A stretch of 64,000 nt of DNA, from positions 2,956,716-3,020,715 of the forward strand of contig CP053163.1 of assembly GCA_014607495.2 (NCBI GenBank), written 5' to 3'. Below are positions 36,802 through 49,276 of this stretch, one piece after another; the first letter of the stretch is position 1; every line of letters starts with the position of its first letter. The notes under the pieces are model-generated. The model was given only the letters and a program-made list of their open reading frames with translations, was not told the DNA's origin and ran no database searches. The stretch comes from Carposina sasakii. Lineage: Eukaryota > Arthropoda > Insecta > Lepidoptera > Carposinidae. Both the position numbers and the translations under genes were made by a program.

Positions 36802-36813
36802 TTTGGCGGGAAA
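36802..36813. promoter_or_regulatory. E2F-like site
   Basis: TTTGGCGGGAAA matches the classic E2F/DP recognition sequence. It lies in a locally GC-richer patch (about 36745-36865) without repeat partners. A second partial match, GGCGGGAAAA, is at 32221. No gene start is seen nearby, so a regulatory role is unproven. Confidence 0.25.
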
Positions 36814-37689
36814 AACTTCTGCACAGATAATATTTCATTCGCGCTAATATTGTGTCGAAATATCTGGGAAGTTTGTTTGTCTTTGTTGTTTGTTTTGTGG
36901 GAATTCTTCGAGGGATTTCGGGCCTAAATTAATTTTGTTTCTCTGTCGACGTTTTGTCCTTTGAGCTGTTTTGTGTTTGAAATGTTTTAAAACTCTTGCT
37001 TGTCATGTTGGATGACGCCATATTTAAAAAATTTATAGGAATTTGAGAAAATTGTTTTACTGGCTATTTCATTATTATTTATCACGTGAACAGAAGTAGG
37101 TACCTAATTATTTTCAAGAGGCGTACTTAACAATTAAATATTTACACTTACCTATGTATATCCAGTTCCCAAAATAAGTAATGTCCAACTATTTTGACAG
37201 GGTATTTATTGACACATTACTAATTCGCAACTGATCCGCTCGGCGGCGCTGGCGACATCCGGCTACAGTGAACGCTCTGTCATTTCCTCTTCCTTTCCTT
37301 GTACAAGCTTTTCTTTATTTACTGCTACAACCATATGTGGTGTTTATAAACCAGTCATATAACGATGGCGCTAGTGTCCTTCTGAGATGTGCAACAACAT
37401 ATGTGGTGTATTGGATTTCCTCTGAAAAGCGCAAGACAACTTGCGGCAGATTAGTTTATGAGCTATGTCGCCACTGTCGATGCGGATTTTCACATGAGAA
37501 ATAGTTGTTTATTTTAGCCGCGGTATTTATAAGTTTGTGGGTAAACAAACGGGGCGAAGCTCACACATTGCGTGAGATAAATCGAGTGACTAATTCTTTG
37601 CGATTTATTTGTCTGTGGGTAGCTTAAGCTGACATTTTGGGGTTGCTTTCTTTGTACTTAGGTACATTATATCGGCAACAGTATAATTT

Positions 37690-37827
37690 CTTGTCACTAC
37701 TAACCGAACTTGTAGGTACATCTCAACTATACCCTCAAAATTGGTCAGAAGTGGCACCATGCGGTTCTATCGGCCCTTGGTGCTCTGCCTACCCCGTAAG
37801 GGATATGAAAAGGCATTTATTACACTA
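37690..37827 (-). repeat. Repeat family C fragment
   Basis: Inverted: TCAACTATACCCTCAAAATT, GGTCAGAAGTGGCACCATG, TATCGGCCCTTGGTGCTCTG and CCTACCCCGTAAGGGATA. Confidence 0.7.
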
Positions 37828-38113
37828 AAAACATACATACCACAAAGAGAGAAACTACAGCGAAACGAATCACGAGATCGGTATTTAACTATAGATTAAA
37901 CATTTGATTAAGAAACTACTCTTTACTGACCTTTAAAGTAAACAGCAGCCAGTTCTCTCTTCAATAAAGATCCCCTGAATATATCTTACTAAACTAATCA
38001 CATTCTAAGAAGTCAAGCGAATTATTCACGAACTAAATAAAAATGTATGAAACAGTGTGAAAATTACGTAGAAGCTAGCGCTGCGGTAAAAGGACCTCTA
38101 AAATCATGTTTAC

Positions 38114-38351
38114 TGTAATATTATAAACGCGAAAGTTTGTGGGTAGATGGATGGATGTTTGTTACTCTTTCACGTAAAAACGGCTAGAGCGATTTTAATA
38201 AAATTTATACAGTTTAGGTATACAGTTAACTGACACCCTGGATTAATACATAGGCTACTTTTTATCCCGGGAAAATATTTTTATGCCGGAGAATTTCAAC
38301 ATTTTGTTTTTTCTTCAGTCCACGCAGACGAAGTCGCGGGCGTCCACTAGT
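38114..38351 (+). mobile_element. MITE-like family A, copy 4
   Basis: TAATATTATAAACGCGAAAG at the 5' end, then GATTTTAATAAAATTTATAC, a CTTTTTATCCCGGG block and the GCGGGCGTCCACTAGT end. It has no microsatellite; a GGATGGATG run sits where the 23661 copy has TCTG units. Confidence 0.75.
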
Positions 38352-38361
38352 ATAGACATAT

Positions 38362-38585
38362 ACACAAGGCTATGTTCCCTATAAGCCATAACTGCAGGAT
38401 CGCGAAGGAGCTCCTACAGCAACGTTTAGCATCAGATATCAGAGATCAGGGTCAGATATTAATAAACAGTGACAAGTTGCTTAGCCCATAACCTGAAAAG
38501 AGAAGAGCGTTGCTTAGTCGACTCTTCGACATGCATGGAACGAGATGCAGCTGATGTATTCTAGCGAAGACCCACATTAGCACAT
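38362..38585 (+). repeat. Repeat family B, near full-length
   Basis: GGCTATGTTCCCTATAAGCC, AACTGCAGGATCGCGAAGGA, CAGTGACAAGTTGCTTAGCC, TTAGTCGACTCTTCGACATG and GAGATGCAGCTGATGTATTC. It starts 11 bases after family A copy 4. Confidence 0.7.
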
Positions 38586-39126
38586 AATAAAATCGTTATA
38601 AACCTAATTTAATCTACTAAACACGTGAAATGGTAGTAATTTCATTCCATAATAAGTTTTCCCATCAAAAGCAGTCATTAACACTAAAAACTTAGCGAAA
38701 CAACAAAATGGCCACTCCATTCCTCGTAGGGCCACTAAATAAGCGTCCGTGTCCCCGCGCTCATTACGTCTGGGAACTAGACGCGTGTAAGGACTATTCC
38801 ATCACGTAGGGCCACAAAACACGCGATAACTGCGCTTTGTCCCCTGAACCGTGTTTGCGAGAACAACTAATGAAGCGGTATTGGCTAGGCGTGGACAACA
38901 GCGATGTAGGCTGCTGGAAATGTCGGTGAGAAAAACGAAATTTATTATTGCACTCAAAATAATATTAACGCTTAGCAACGTGCTACTAAAGCTACATGAC
39001 TACCAAATTTCATCAAAATTCGTTTTGCGTCAAAGGGACTTCCCTTCCGCTAGACCAGACATGTTCTTCACATTCTCACAAAATTTCACGTTTGCAATAT
39101 TAGTAGAAATTGATTAATCGAGTACA

Positions 39127-39213
39127 TGCTTCTTCCAACCGGTCGCAGTGGAATTAATTGCGCAAGGCAATGTTCAGCATTAGATATAAGAAGCTGAAAT
39201 GATGATGATGAGA
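39127..39213 (+). mobile_element. Degenerate RTE LINE 3' end
   Basis: CTTCCAACCGGTCGCAGTGG matches the extreme C-terminal coding end of the RTE copy at 28615, and the stretch finishes in ATGATGATGATGAG. The region in between is decayed. Confidence 0.5.
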
Positions 39214-40542
39214 TCAGTTTATGAAGAACATGTATGGCATTCGAAAATTGAGCCTTCGATGAAAGTGGAACGTATGGACCTATGCCACCTAAGACAATAT
39301 ATGTATTAGTAACAAGTACGTTCTAATGAGTTTCAATAACCTCAATTACTTAACAAAATAAATCCGACTCCCCTCACGACTCTCATGACTAAGACGAGTC
39401 TAAAGATACCTCAAGCTCAAATGCGACAAACTGTTTAAGCTCTAGCTAGAGCATACCAAATAAATACATACATACACTAGTAAATATTAATCCTCTTTCA
39501 GGCGCAGTCGGGTAATAATTAAGTTACTCGATGGTAACATTATGGAAGTCCACTTCTAAGATTGCAGCATATTAATATGTCACTTCTAGTCTGACGAACA
39601 TCCGTGTCACAGAAGACGCACGGCCAGTAGTTAATTACGTGCGCTAGTTCGGAGCACTCGCCTCACGAGAGAATGATTGCTGCTCCCTAACGACGTTTCT
39701 TCTAGCAGACGGTGGCTGGTAGGGCCAGATAGAGCGCGGATAGCAACATTTAATAAATACATGGGAATATAACTAAGAATATAGTTTTGGGCCATATTTA
39801 AAGTCACAGAGAGAATATTTTTCTGATTAAAACAAAGAGACCTTCATCATTGAAATAATTTGAATAGACAAAGTACACACATTCTGTACCTAGGGAATAG
39901 ACCTCGATTTTAAGTTTTCAGCAGACAGTGACCAAAGCAGCTTTAACCCGTATATTTCCTGGCCCGACACAACCCAATCACGTCGTCCGTAATGTCATTG
40001 GGCAGTCCGCACTACAACTGTTTGCACAACCTCGGACTAATGTATTGTCTTCTGTGTGTATGTCATAAAGATTCACCACAAGTATGTAGGTATAACTATG
40101 TTCGCTATAGCGACTCGTCTTCGTCTCACTTAATTTTCTCCTATTGATGACGTAGATTGAACAATGATAAATGAATCTATTGAGATACTTTTATTATATC
40201 TACCTATAAGTTACAGGCCTATAGGTTATATTATACCTATGTGCAGTGAAATTTCATGAAAATCGAAAAGCCACCGATCGGTTTTTCGTGAAAGAATAAC
40301 AAACATCTAAACATCGTGACATTTTCATTAGATTTATCTGCCAAATTTAACTGTGAATAGCTTATACCTGATTTAAAGCCTTTTATCAGTGAGGCCGTAA
40401 GAATCATTTATGATAAAATTGAGTTGCATACTGTAATTTCCCTAGTCATGCTATACCAGCTGATGTTAGCCGCGTCAGGCTAGACACACGGACTATAATA
40501 CACTACAATTTTTTGCCATTGACTTCCCATCTATCTTCTTCT
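39214..40542. other. No gene recognised
   Basis: AT-rich non-repetitive sequence. No frame, repeat partner or structural RNA was recognised. Confidence 0.45.
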
Positions 40543-40590
40543 ATATACAGGGTGTAACAAAAAGGGTATGTTAAGCGAAAAGCTATGTAA
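40543..40590 (+). mobile_element. Single arm of the 9358 palindromic element
   Basis: TATACAGGGTGTAACAAAAA, GGGTATGTTAAGCGAAAAGC and TATGTAA match the reverse complement of the right half of the 9358 element, including its spacer. No opposite arm is found before family A begins at 40598. Confidence 0.7.
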
Positions 40591-40597
40591 TGCTGTA

Positions 40598-40808
40598 CAT
40601 ATAATAAAATTGTAACAGATCGATGTTACTGCACGCTAATCTCAGAAACGGCTGGACCGATTTCGATACAGTTTTCAGGAATATATTATGACAGGTTCTA
40701 CTTAACATTGGCTACTTTTTATCCCGGGAAAATGGTTTATCCCGGATAATTTCGACATTTTGTTTTTTTCTGCAGTCCACGCGGACGGAGTCGCGGGCGT
40801 CCACTAGT
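40598..40808 (+). mobile_element. MITE-like family A, copy 5
   Basis: CACGCTAATCTCAGAAACGG, GGACCGATTTCGATACAGTT, TTTTATCCCGGG and the GCGGGCGTCCACTAGT end. It begins immediately after the palindromic-element arm at 40543-40590, so the two are adjacent or one inserted beside the other. Confidence 0.7.
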
Positions 40809-41670
40809 TTATGAATAAAGCTTCACACGCACTAGCTTCTCTGCATGTGAATGTTAACTGGTGTCAATAAATCAAATGAAAGAAAATTATGTCAGTCTAC
40901 AAAGTTTGTGGGTCGATCTATATAACCCTCAGGGTTTAAACATTTATGTATGACAATCCAACACTCCAATATAATGAGGCATATACCCATACACCTCAAA
41001 TAACGACCAGTCAGTTACCAATAGCATCCAACACCCACTTAATTACAAGCCCGACAGTATCTAAACGAACAAAAACATCAATCTATTCAGTCATTAGACT
41101 TAATTCACAGCCGTCCCTCGGGCAGGTACCCTCAACAAGTGACAAACTCATAAACATTTGTCACTGGCCCAAGTAATTGCAATACACCATTATAACACCG
41201 CCAAATACACTTGACCTCTCGACCCCAATAACAATATTCTTGCGACACTAAAAAACGGACGCGCTAAAAGAATCCAAAGCTCATCTTAATCTGGTTGGGT
41301 ATTACTTATTGATGCCCCGAAACGCTTAGCCGATCCCGTTCTAAATTTAACGAATAATTTACGAACGGTCACTCTTGTCCGTTAATTTAGGGTTGACACA
41401 TAAAAAAACTAGACGCAATAAATCGCAACTTCAAATCATAAACATAGCGGTGTATCTGCTGCAATTAAGATTTGCAATAAAGTAAAGCTAAGAATTAAAC
41501 TTTCTTCATTCTTATTATGTAGCTCTGTTCAAGACTTGGGTCTCTACATTATCGTCTTTGCTGAGACGAACGATTTTCGGTAAATCTCTTTAAAGACTAC
41601 GCTTTACTAATGTCATAGATATGATAATACTATGTGTAAATTGTGTAACTCCAAAACGACTGACATAAAC

Positions 41671-41943
41671 CGGCCGATTGGTTTAGTTAGTACCCTGCCC
41701 GCCGCGCCATAGGTTCTGATGGGTTCGACTCCTAATAGGTGCAAAAATTGTGATGAATATAGATGTTTCTTTACTTATCTCTATATATTTATATATCATT
41801 GCTTTATTCGTATAGTGTACCTAACTATTATATTCCCACTCGGGTGAAGATTTTTTTCCATTTTCTTTATTAATAATTTTATATTATAATCTGTGTCTTA
41901 ATGTGGGCCTAGGTTGTTGTGCTGCGAAGTTTGTGAATATAAA
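41671..41943 (+). mobile_element. tRNA-derived SINE (family S) with internal replacement
   Basis: Head CCGGCCGATTGGTTTAGTTA with B-box-like GGGTTCGACTCC, then the usual body to about 41815. An unrelated stretch carrying CACTCGGGTGAAGATTTTTT follows, then the family S end CTTAATGTGGGCCTAGGTTG. Confidence 0.65.
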
Positions 41944-42754
41944 AGATTGATGACAACATACAAATAACTCTACAATACGCTACCAATACGAAGATTAAAC
42001 ACTGCACTTACTCGTAACCTCAGGAATGTTCAGTCCTACAGTTGCAGGCAGCCCATGGAGAATTATATATTCTCCATGAGGCAGCCCTAGTCTTGGCTAG
42101 AATAGCCCGGCAATATTGAGGAGCGCCCTGACACCCGGCACCGCGACAATATTGCACGAGGCCTATTAATAATTACCGTCTAATGTCCGAAAGTCACGCT
42201 TGTCATTGGTCAAACCTTATTAGAGACCCTGTAAAATTGCGTCAAAGTTAACTATTAGCGCTTAAAAGTTTTTAAAATACAAATTTAAAAAACCAAAAGA
42301 TTTTTCGTTTGGAAGAATATTCCTGGACAAATTAGACCCTAAACTTATTTTTTAACTTCTCGATTCGCCATTCATCCATATTTCTACTAAAGTACCTTTT
42401 TACAAAACTGTTTCCTCAATCCACTATAATCCGATAAAGGGTATAATTTTCACCGAAACAACAAAATTGTGTCGTAAATTTTTATTATCCTAATGCTGCT
42501 TTATAGTGCATCATTACCAAAATTTCGTTATTAAAGAGGTATTTTCGGACTATCGTGGATCATGTTTAACATAATTTAGTGTGTCTCAACTTAACATAAA
42601 CTTGTGTGAATATGAATGCATACATTCCTATTATAGTGGTAGAAACGTACCTAACTCAAGAATTCATCAAAATTTGTCAAGTAGTTTTGGAGTTTTAAAT
42701 GATTTATGCAAACAAAAAATGACAAAGATTTTAACATTATTAAGACAGACTTTT

Positions 42755-42972
42755 AAAGCCCTGTGGCTCCACTAAAGTACATCAGCTACATCTCCTTCAT
42801 GCAAGAATCGAAAGAAGAGAAGAGGAACTCAGGGGCGTTCTCTCAGACGATGCTTGCAACATAATAATATCACTGATCTTTCTGGTTTCGCTAAGCTAAA
42901 ATTACTAAACATGGCTGCAGGATAGAACCTTCTGCAGTTCTGGTTACCCCTTTTTGGTAACACAGGTATGTG
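42755..42972 (-). repeat. Repeat family B, near full-length
   Basis: Inverted: TACATCAGCTACATCTCCTT, GGAACTCAGGGGCGTTCTCT, AAACATGGCTGCAGGATAG and CTGCAGTTCTGGTTACCCC. Confidence 0.7.
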
Positions 42973-43256
42973 TATCATTTGCGTCTACTATACCATACTA
43001 CTATACCTTATATGCTGTTATGCTCAACAAACAGCGCAAATATTAAGTAACCTGCATCAACTTTGCCTACCTACATGTTTTTTTAAATTCTAATATTTTC
43101 CTTTTTTTGTTCGCCCTTCTGGAATTTAGTTATTATTTTTTTCTTTTGTAAATGGTTCTGCCAATCGGATAATATTAATTATTGTCCCTATGTCGTTCTT
43201 CTGGAAATCGTTACCCCATCGGCAGATTCAGAAAAAGGCACACCGCCTTACACCAA

Positions 43257-43388
43257 AAGCAAAGCGATAGCGAAAATTGTACAAAAATCGCTGATTGTTT
43301 GTCAAATTCGTATTACGTAAAAAGAAATTTCAAAGGAACCTTGACATTTCAAGGCAAATATTGTACAATTTTCGCTATCGCTTTGCTT
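43257..43388. mobile_element. Foldback repeat family F with perfect 28-bp arms
   Basis: Arms 43257-43284 and 43361-43388 are exact reverse complements (AAGCAAAGCGATAGCGAAAA, then TTGTACAA). Related, more decayed forms occur at 4375 and 22485. Confidence 0.75.
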
Positions 43389-44049
43389 CGGCTTTGCTTT
43401 TACGTAATCAGGGGCGGGTCTGTTATTTTCAAGATTCGGTGGCGATAAGGTTTTACCTAAAATATACCCTAGTTTGCCATGAACTCATGTAAAGCATGGC
43501 CGCCAGCCAACTCTTCATAGCTACTTCATAAAGTTTACAGCAAAACTTTATCATCCAAATCATCTCCTAACTCTAATAAGATTTCCATTACAAATGGCTG
43601 CGGTCAAGAGCAGGCAGTTAATTAATATGGACGGCTGTCTCTTGCCGACCGCATGGACCCTCGGACGACTGGAGAATAGGAAAGGGTACACCATAGTCTA
43701 AGGAAACAAGATTCATTTCCAGTTCTTAGAATGCATTCATTACAGCGTTGACTTCCTTACATACAACACCAACCTACAAGTTTGCAATCGACTCTACCTT
43801 TAAAAAAAGTACTCTCTTTTTAGCGTCGGAAATTAATTTGCGGGGCTGGCAAAACTTTTATCTAAAGAGTTATATTCTTTTATATATCTAAGTACTCACT
43901 GGATCCTATAATACTTATTTCATGGTGAAAAGATACTTTAATTGACAGATTATAGGTACCTACTTCTGCAAACCATTGCACACATAGAAATCCACAAAGA
44001 TCCTCCATTAAGAGCAAATTTAGAAAATAAGTAATTTATCCGATAATTT

Positions 44050-44158
44050 GTACATCTCAACTATACCCTCAAAATTGGTCAGAAGTGTCACCATGTGGTT
44101 CTATCGGCCCTTGGTGCTCTGCCTACCCCGTAAGGGATAAAGGTGTGTTTATATGTAC
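44050..44158 (-). repeat. Repeat family C fragment
   Basis: Inverted, same half as the copy at 37690: CATCTCAACTATACCCTC to TACCCCGTAAGGGATAAAGG. Confidence 0.7.
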
Positions 44159-45158
44159 ATGCATTGTATCCGATAAATGTGATTGTGACGTCAAACCTTT
44201 TATATCGCACAAGGCCATTTACGAGACAAACGTTCTCAACAACCAGAATTATGACGGTGCTACCTAGGCCTTAATGTTAAATTAGGCAATCCATCAGGGC
44301 CAAAGGGCGCTGAGGGCCCAATAAATTAGTTGGGGACAGGGCTAATAAACACAGGGCAATAACTAACTTGTTACAACACGCCCTGTCCACCCTTATTGAG
44401 TAATGAGGACACTTTGTTTCGTGAACACCCTGTATTCGCCAGTTCTTTGGATTACTTGTTCGTACTTGGCTGTTAATTGGTTGTTTCGCTTTAAGTAGAT
44501 TTTGTTGTTAAATTTGTGTTTACTAGTTCAAATAATTCTTTCGCAAAGGATGTAGAGCTTTCTCGTAACAGTCGTAACTAACCTATCATACCACCTAGAA
44601 AGTATGTATAATTAGTATCATTATAATATTGATTTAAGTTATGTTTTTATACGTTTACTTTACGACGACACCACCAATATACAAAATCATTTCCATACTA
44701 TGATTAAAGTTTGTGTTCCAAACATAAAACAAAAAAAAACTATAATCTGAGTACCTACTATCTAACCTTTACAGTTTTCCTGTCAAATGTCATTTTTAAA
44801 CAGCGTCTAACTTCAGACGCGGTTTTGTAATAACACCGTCATAATCCAAAAAAATACTTCCAAAATTTAAATTCTAATAAATAAACAAGAACTTTAGACC
44901 CATGTTTACATTCTCCATAAGTTTGTATTGTTTATAACCGCCGCCATTACTCATGTTAATCGACGGGCCCTATTAACACTAAATCAATGGCACAAAAAGA
45001 CAGTGCACGGTACACGCAAAAATAATATTGTCACAGTTGGCGATAAATTTGGTTGAGGTTAGGGCTTGGACACACTTGAGCCGGTTCTCAACCAGCACAC
45101 ACTTTAAAAATCAACACTAAAATTACTCTTAAATATGCTACAATAAGTCTCACTTATT

Positions 45159-45175
45159 TTATATATATATATATA
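45159..45175. repeat. (TA)n microsatellite
   Basis: About eight TA units in otherwise non-repetitive AT-rich DNA. Confidence 0.85.
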
Positions 45176-45394
45176 TTCCTGTTATAAAAAAATTATGTAA
45201 GTTGTATTAATTGTTGTTTATAACAACACTATCTGTATTGTTATTTTGACCATAGTTAAATAACGTTATCCTTATTTTGTTTTCTCCGAAACGAGTGTAA
45301 AGATTTTGACGAATTTTCAGTTAGGTATTCATAAAATTTTTGTACCTAGTACCTACTTAGGTACATTGATTATTTCGAAGTGGTTGTCAACAAA

Positions 45395-45578
45395 GTCAGT
45401 AGAGGGACAAGAGGGTCTTGGTGTTTTGTAGGCGATGAGCTGACCACCTAACACTACTAACCGAACTTGTACATCTCAACTATACCCTCAAAATTGGTCA
45501 GAAGTGGCACCATGTGGTTCTATCGGCCCTTGGTGCTCTGCCTACCCCGTAAAGGATAAAGGCGTGATTATATGTATT
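45395..45578 (-). repeat. Repeat family C, near full-length
   Basis: Inverted: CAGTAGAGGGACAAGAGGGT, GTTTTGTAGGCGATGAGCTG, ACTAACCGAACTTGTACATC, then the CAAAATTGGTCAGAAGTGGC to AAAGGCGTGATTATATG end. Confidence 0.75.
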
Positions 45579-47537
45579 ATATTAATGTCAACAAATGTGG
45601 GATTTAAATTCGAGACAACGTGTATTCTCAGTCATTTATTGTATTCCCTCAAGTTAGATTGGTGACTACAATGCTACATCTTTATTCATTTACATAAAAA
45701 ACTGTATTCTACCAATGATATCAGTAAATGGCCTTATAGCAGGAGATAAAAGCAGGTAATTACGGGAAGAGCGCACCTCCCCGCGGAGACGAGATGAGTT
45801 GCATGCACGAACACGCGTTAGAGAACGACGGGGATGTGGGGCCGATTCGATGACATATTTTCAAATAAGATCCGGGCCTATGGGCCACACGGATATAAGA
45901 GCCGATTCCATGACATTTTTGTTGAATAACAGGGGAAATAAATTGAATAACACGGCGAATTTCTAAAAAACCGGTGTCTCCATTAAAGTTACCAGAGCTA
46001 AAATAAATACAGCCTTCTGAAAATCAATACTCATGAAATTGGGTGAGCGATTGTTTAGGAGTATTTAATACTGTATTTTAGTATGTGATCAATATAAACG
46101 TACCTACTATAGGCCAATTGTTTGAATAGTAATTACTATAACTTAAAAGATCTGTCGGACTAAGTATCTTCATCGTATTTTATTAAGCTAATGATGAGCT
46201 TAACCATTTTTCAATAAACTATGCCTTAGAGCAATTGTTTGATAAGTAGTCAAGCCTAATTAGTCAAAAATGACAATCTATTTTTGATATATTTTAACTA
46301 ATAGTGTGTTTAAACTACCGATTAAAAAAATTACCTTTTTAATTTTGTATGTTAAAAAATAATCGAATCACCCAACTTTCTTAATTTGGTCCTAAAAATC
46401 CCCTAACCGTGCACTCCCCTGTATTGCAAAAATATTTCACATTGCAATATTGGTGTAACCTTACCCTCCGACCCCTAAAATAATCTAATTTACCCATATT
46501 TATTGATATGATGAGAACGGGTAAAAATATTGATATTCTCCTATAAGATACTTTTATAGATCGGTGAACGACTGCAAATGGTTGTATATTATATTTGTAA
46601 TGTCGTATGGTATCTATAAAACGGCTCGACCGATTTTAACGAAATTTGTATGTGTTTATTGTGGGTCCAGGGAAAGCTTTAGGAGTAGAATAATTATTTA
46701 CCTAGGTTACATTACGAATGCGCACAGTATATTATGTACCTAAATGCTAAATGAATAACGCGAAAAATGCACATTGAATCTTTTGAAATTACCTGATTTT
46801 GATTAAAAATTACGTCACAAACAGATATAAGTAACATAAAAAAAACTTCGGGCAGATTTTTAATCGGCAAATGAAGATAGTTCTAGCTGATGTAAGTATA
46901 CGGTGAAGGCGTTTTTCTCTAAACATGATAAAGATAGAGACACCATCAACTTTATCCTTCAAATAAACCTATCTGACCATTGAAAAAGTGGCCCCTAATT
47001 CTCATAAACCAACTATATCTCCGTTAAGAATCCATAAAGAAGTAAACTGTCTCTGGCACAGGGCCGCACTTGGCACACATTTGTAATTCGTGTGCGATCT
47101 CAACGAGTCCCTGGAGTTGGGGCCCGTATTTGTGTTTTATTGATATTTTAGCGGTGGAATGATTTCCGCAGCGACTGTACGACTCTCTCGAGGCGCGACG
47201 TTAGTATTGATGGGTATGTTGGTGACGGATTCAGGGAAATAATTTAGGTATTGTATAATAAGTAAAGCTTTATGTTATAAAATGCGAAATTATTCATAGC
47301 AATGAAACTTCCATTTCACAGCTTATGCTGCTTTTTAGATCTAATCTGGATAAATTAATTACATATCAAAGCTAGTTTTATACGGTACTTCTGTAATTTC
47401 TTCTCGTAGAACCTAATTACCTTTGCTACTGTTGATCATTAATCTAGATGCTTATGATGATAAAGTAATTTTAAGTTAAGTTTATATTGGTATATTGAAA
47501 AGATAGGTTAATATTTCGAGTAATTTACTATGAATTA
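45579..47537. other. No gene recognised
   Basis: Holds one small family A fragment (46605-46690) and a short imperfect direct repeat (GCCGATTCGATGACAT at 45841, GCCGATTCCATGACAT at 45901). Otherwise featureless AT-rich DNA. Confidence 0.45.
46605..46690 (+). mobile_element. MITE-like family A, internal fragment
   Basis: ACGGCTCGACCGATTTTAAC, GAAATTTGTATGTG and GGGTCCAGGGAAAGCTTTAG match the internal part of family A. Neither end is present. Confidence 0.45.
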
Positions 47538-47685
47538 AAACACCCGCATTTTCGCTGGCGATAAGCTAGCAATTTAACCCTGATCATTTACATCTACCTC
47601 CGCTATACTAAACGTAGCTGTGAGGTCTCCTTAATGACCCTGCAGTTCTGGATACCCCATTTCAAAAAAACACCCCTGTGTATGT
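47538..47685 (-). repeat. Repeat family B, 5' half
   Basis: Inverted: CGCTGGCGATAAGCTAGCAA, CTCCGCTATACTAAACGTAG, CCCTGCAGTTCTGGATACCC and CCCTGTGTATGTA. Confidence 0.65.
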
Positions 47686-48310
47686 ACCTATATAAAATCA
47701 CTCGAATATACTTGATTTCAAACCGAAGCCCTAAATCCACCCCTCTTTCCGCAAGACATATCAGAAACCAAGATGGCGATATCACAGAGTACCACTGAAA
47801 CATTCACCGTAACGTCTTTAACGAGCGCTCTCTAAAACATGGTTATGACTGGGCCGGATCCAGGTAAGGCCCAAGTGGCGATTTACTACGATTTTTGGGG
47901 CCCATAAATGTAATGCAATTAGTTTTGCGGGCCCCATGTCATAATCGGAGTCGATTTGTGTGGAATGTTTGAACATGAATTTTTAAACTGGTTTTTTATA
48001 GTTTAGGTGTTTTTATTCCATGTAAAAAGAGATGTTTAAGTATAAGGCTTGTATATAAGTGTCAGTCATGACCTAGATCCAGCCGTTGTGTAAATTCATT
48101 TCAGTCTAATTATTGTTATTTGAGGTAAAAGCTGGAACGATCGGGGCTATATTTTTTCTATAGCTAAGTTAAGTTAAGCTTCAGTTGCTAAGGCGAATCA
48201 CAAAGAACTGTCCCCACTTCCCAAAGATGAAAGAAAGAGAAGAAGAGAAAACGGTTTAACGGCGTTTTGAGTCGAAAAAGCAGTAGCAAGAGCTTTGGAA
48301 TGTTTCTTTG

Positions 48311-48522
48311 TTTTGTGCTGATGCGAGGCTTCACTAGTATACATCAGTTGCATCCACTTCCGTGAATAATGAATATCGTAGGTATAAATCGACTAAGTAA
48401 CCTAGAGACATATCGTCTTAAGTGATAAGCTGGCAACTTATTACTGATATTTCACATCTGTCTCCGCTATCTTTCGTGATCCTGCAGTCTGACTACACCA
48501 TTTGAAACACAGCCATATGTGT
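48311..48522 (-). repeat. Repeat family B, near full-length
   Basis: Inverted: GTGCTGATGCGAGGCTTCAC, ATACATCAGTTGCATCC, AGTGATAAGCTGGCAACTTA and TTTCGTGATCCTGCAGTCTG, ending ACACAGCCATATGTG. Confidence 0.7.
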
Positions 48523-48616
48523 ATATAATATGTTTTATGTCCAATAAAGAATACACGAGGTACAGATACGTATCTACATTATGTCCAAACACTGTAAGTC
48601 ACACCACTGCGAGCTT

Positions 48617-48773
48617 ATCGATGTCACCGTCAATATCGACTTGTAAATATGTAGAAAGAAACCGCGAACAATGCCTCGCATCGGCTATAAACAGCTTCGA
48701 CGTGAGCTTCGACGTCGACAGTATCGACAGTAAATATCGACCGAGCTGTAAATCGACATTCGATAACACCATA
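48617..48773. other. TCGA-dense non-coding patch
   Basis: Nine TCGA tetramers occur in about 155 bases, including CTTCGACGT twice and GTATCGACAG. Less than one would be expected at random. It starts about 95 bases past family B (48522). Function unknown. Confidence 0.5.
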
Positions 48774-49276
48774 TCTTTACAATATTGTCACCTTTACAGC
48801 GCGCACGGCTGAAGAGGGTGCGCCGTTTTTTCTCTGGCGAAAATTAGCATTTTTAGTAGAATAAAGGGATAATTGTCAAAAATTGCAAAAATCAAGTGCC
48901 TTTGTTCTGCCGAAGGTATGATTTGAAATTAAGATTTTTTATAATTTTTTTTATAATTACGAGTACATTGTTACAAACAAACCAAACACTGGACTAGCGC
49001 TATTTATTTAGAGAAGCCGTTTCTATACTGTTTAACTAAACTGCCGATACTAAAAGTGTAGGGATAGTTCAGTAGTTGTATGGACCGGGCCACTGGTACT
49101 GAAAATTAAGTAATAGTTCGAGCAACCGGACTAATAACTAACTTTTAACCATACAACAAGTGATAAAACAGTAGAACATAAATAAATTTATTGTACTCGT
49201 ACATTTTTTCCACCTTTTCCGGAAGAGATTGCGCATTATCTCAAATAATAAGTAAACTACCTACATAACATAGCTG

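Noticed and set aside
42760..48520. Gene clusters or operons
   Set aside because: No adjacent coding frames with protein character; the interval is repeats B, C and F plus AT-rich DNA.
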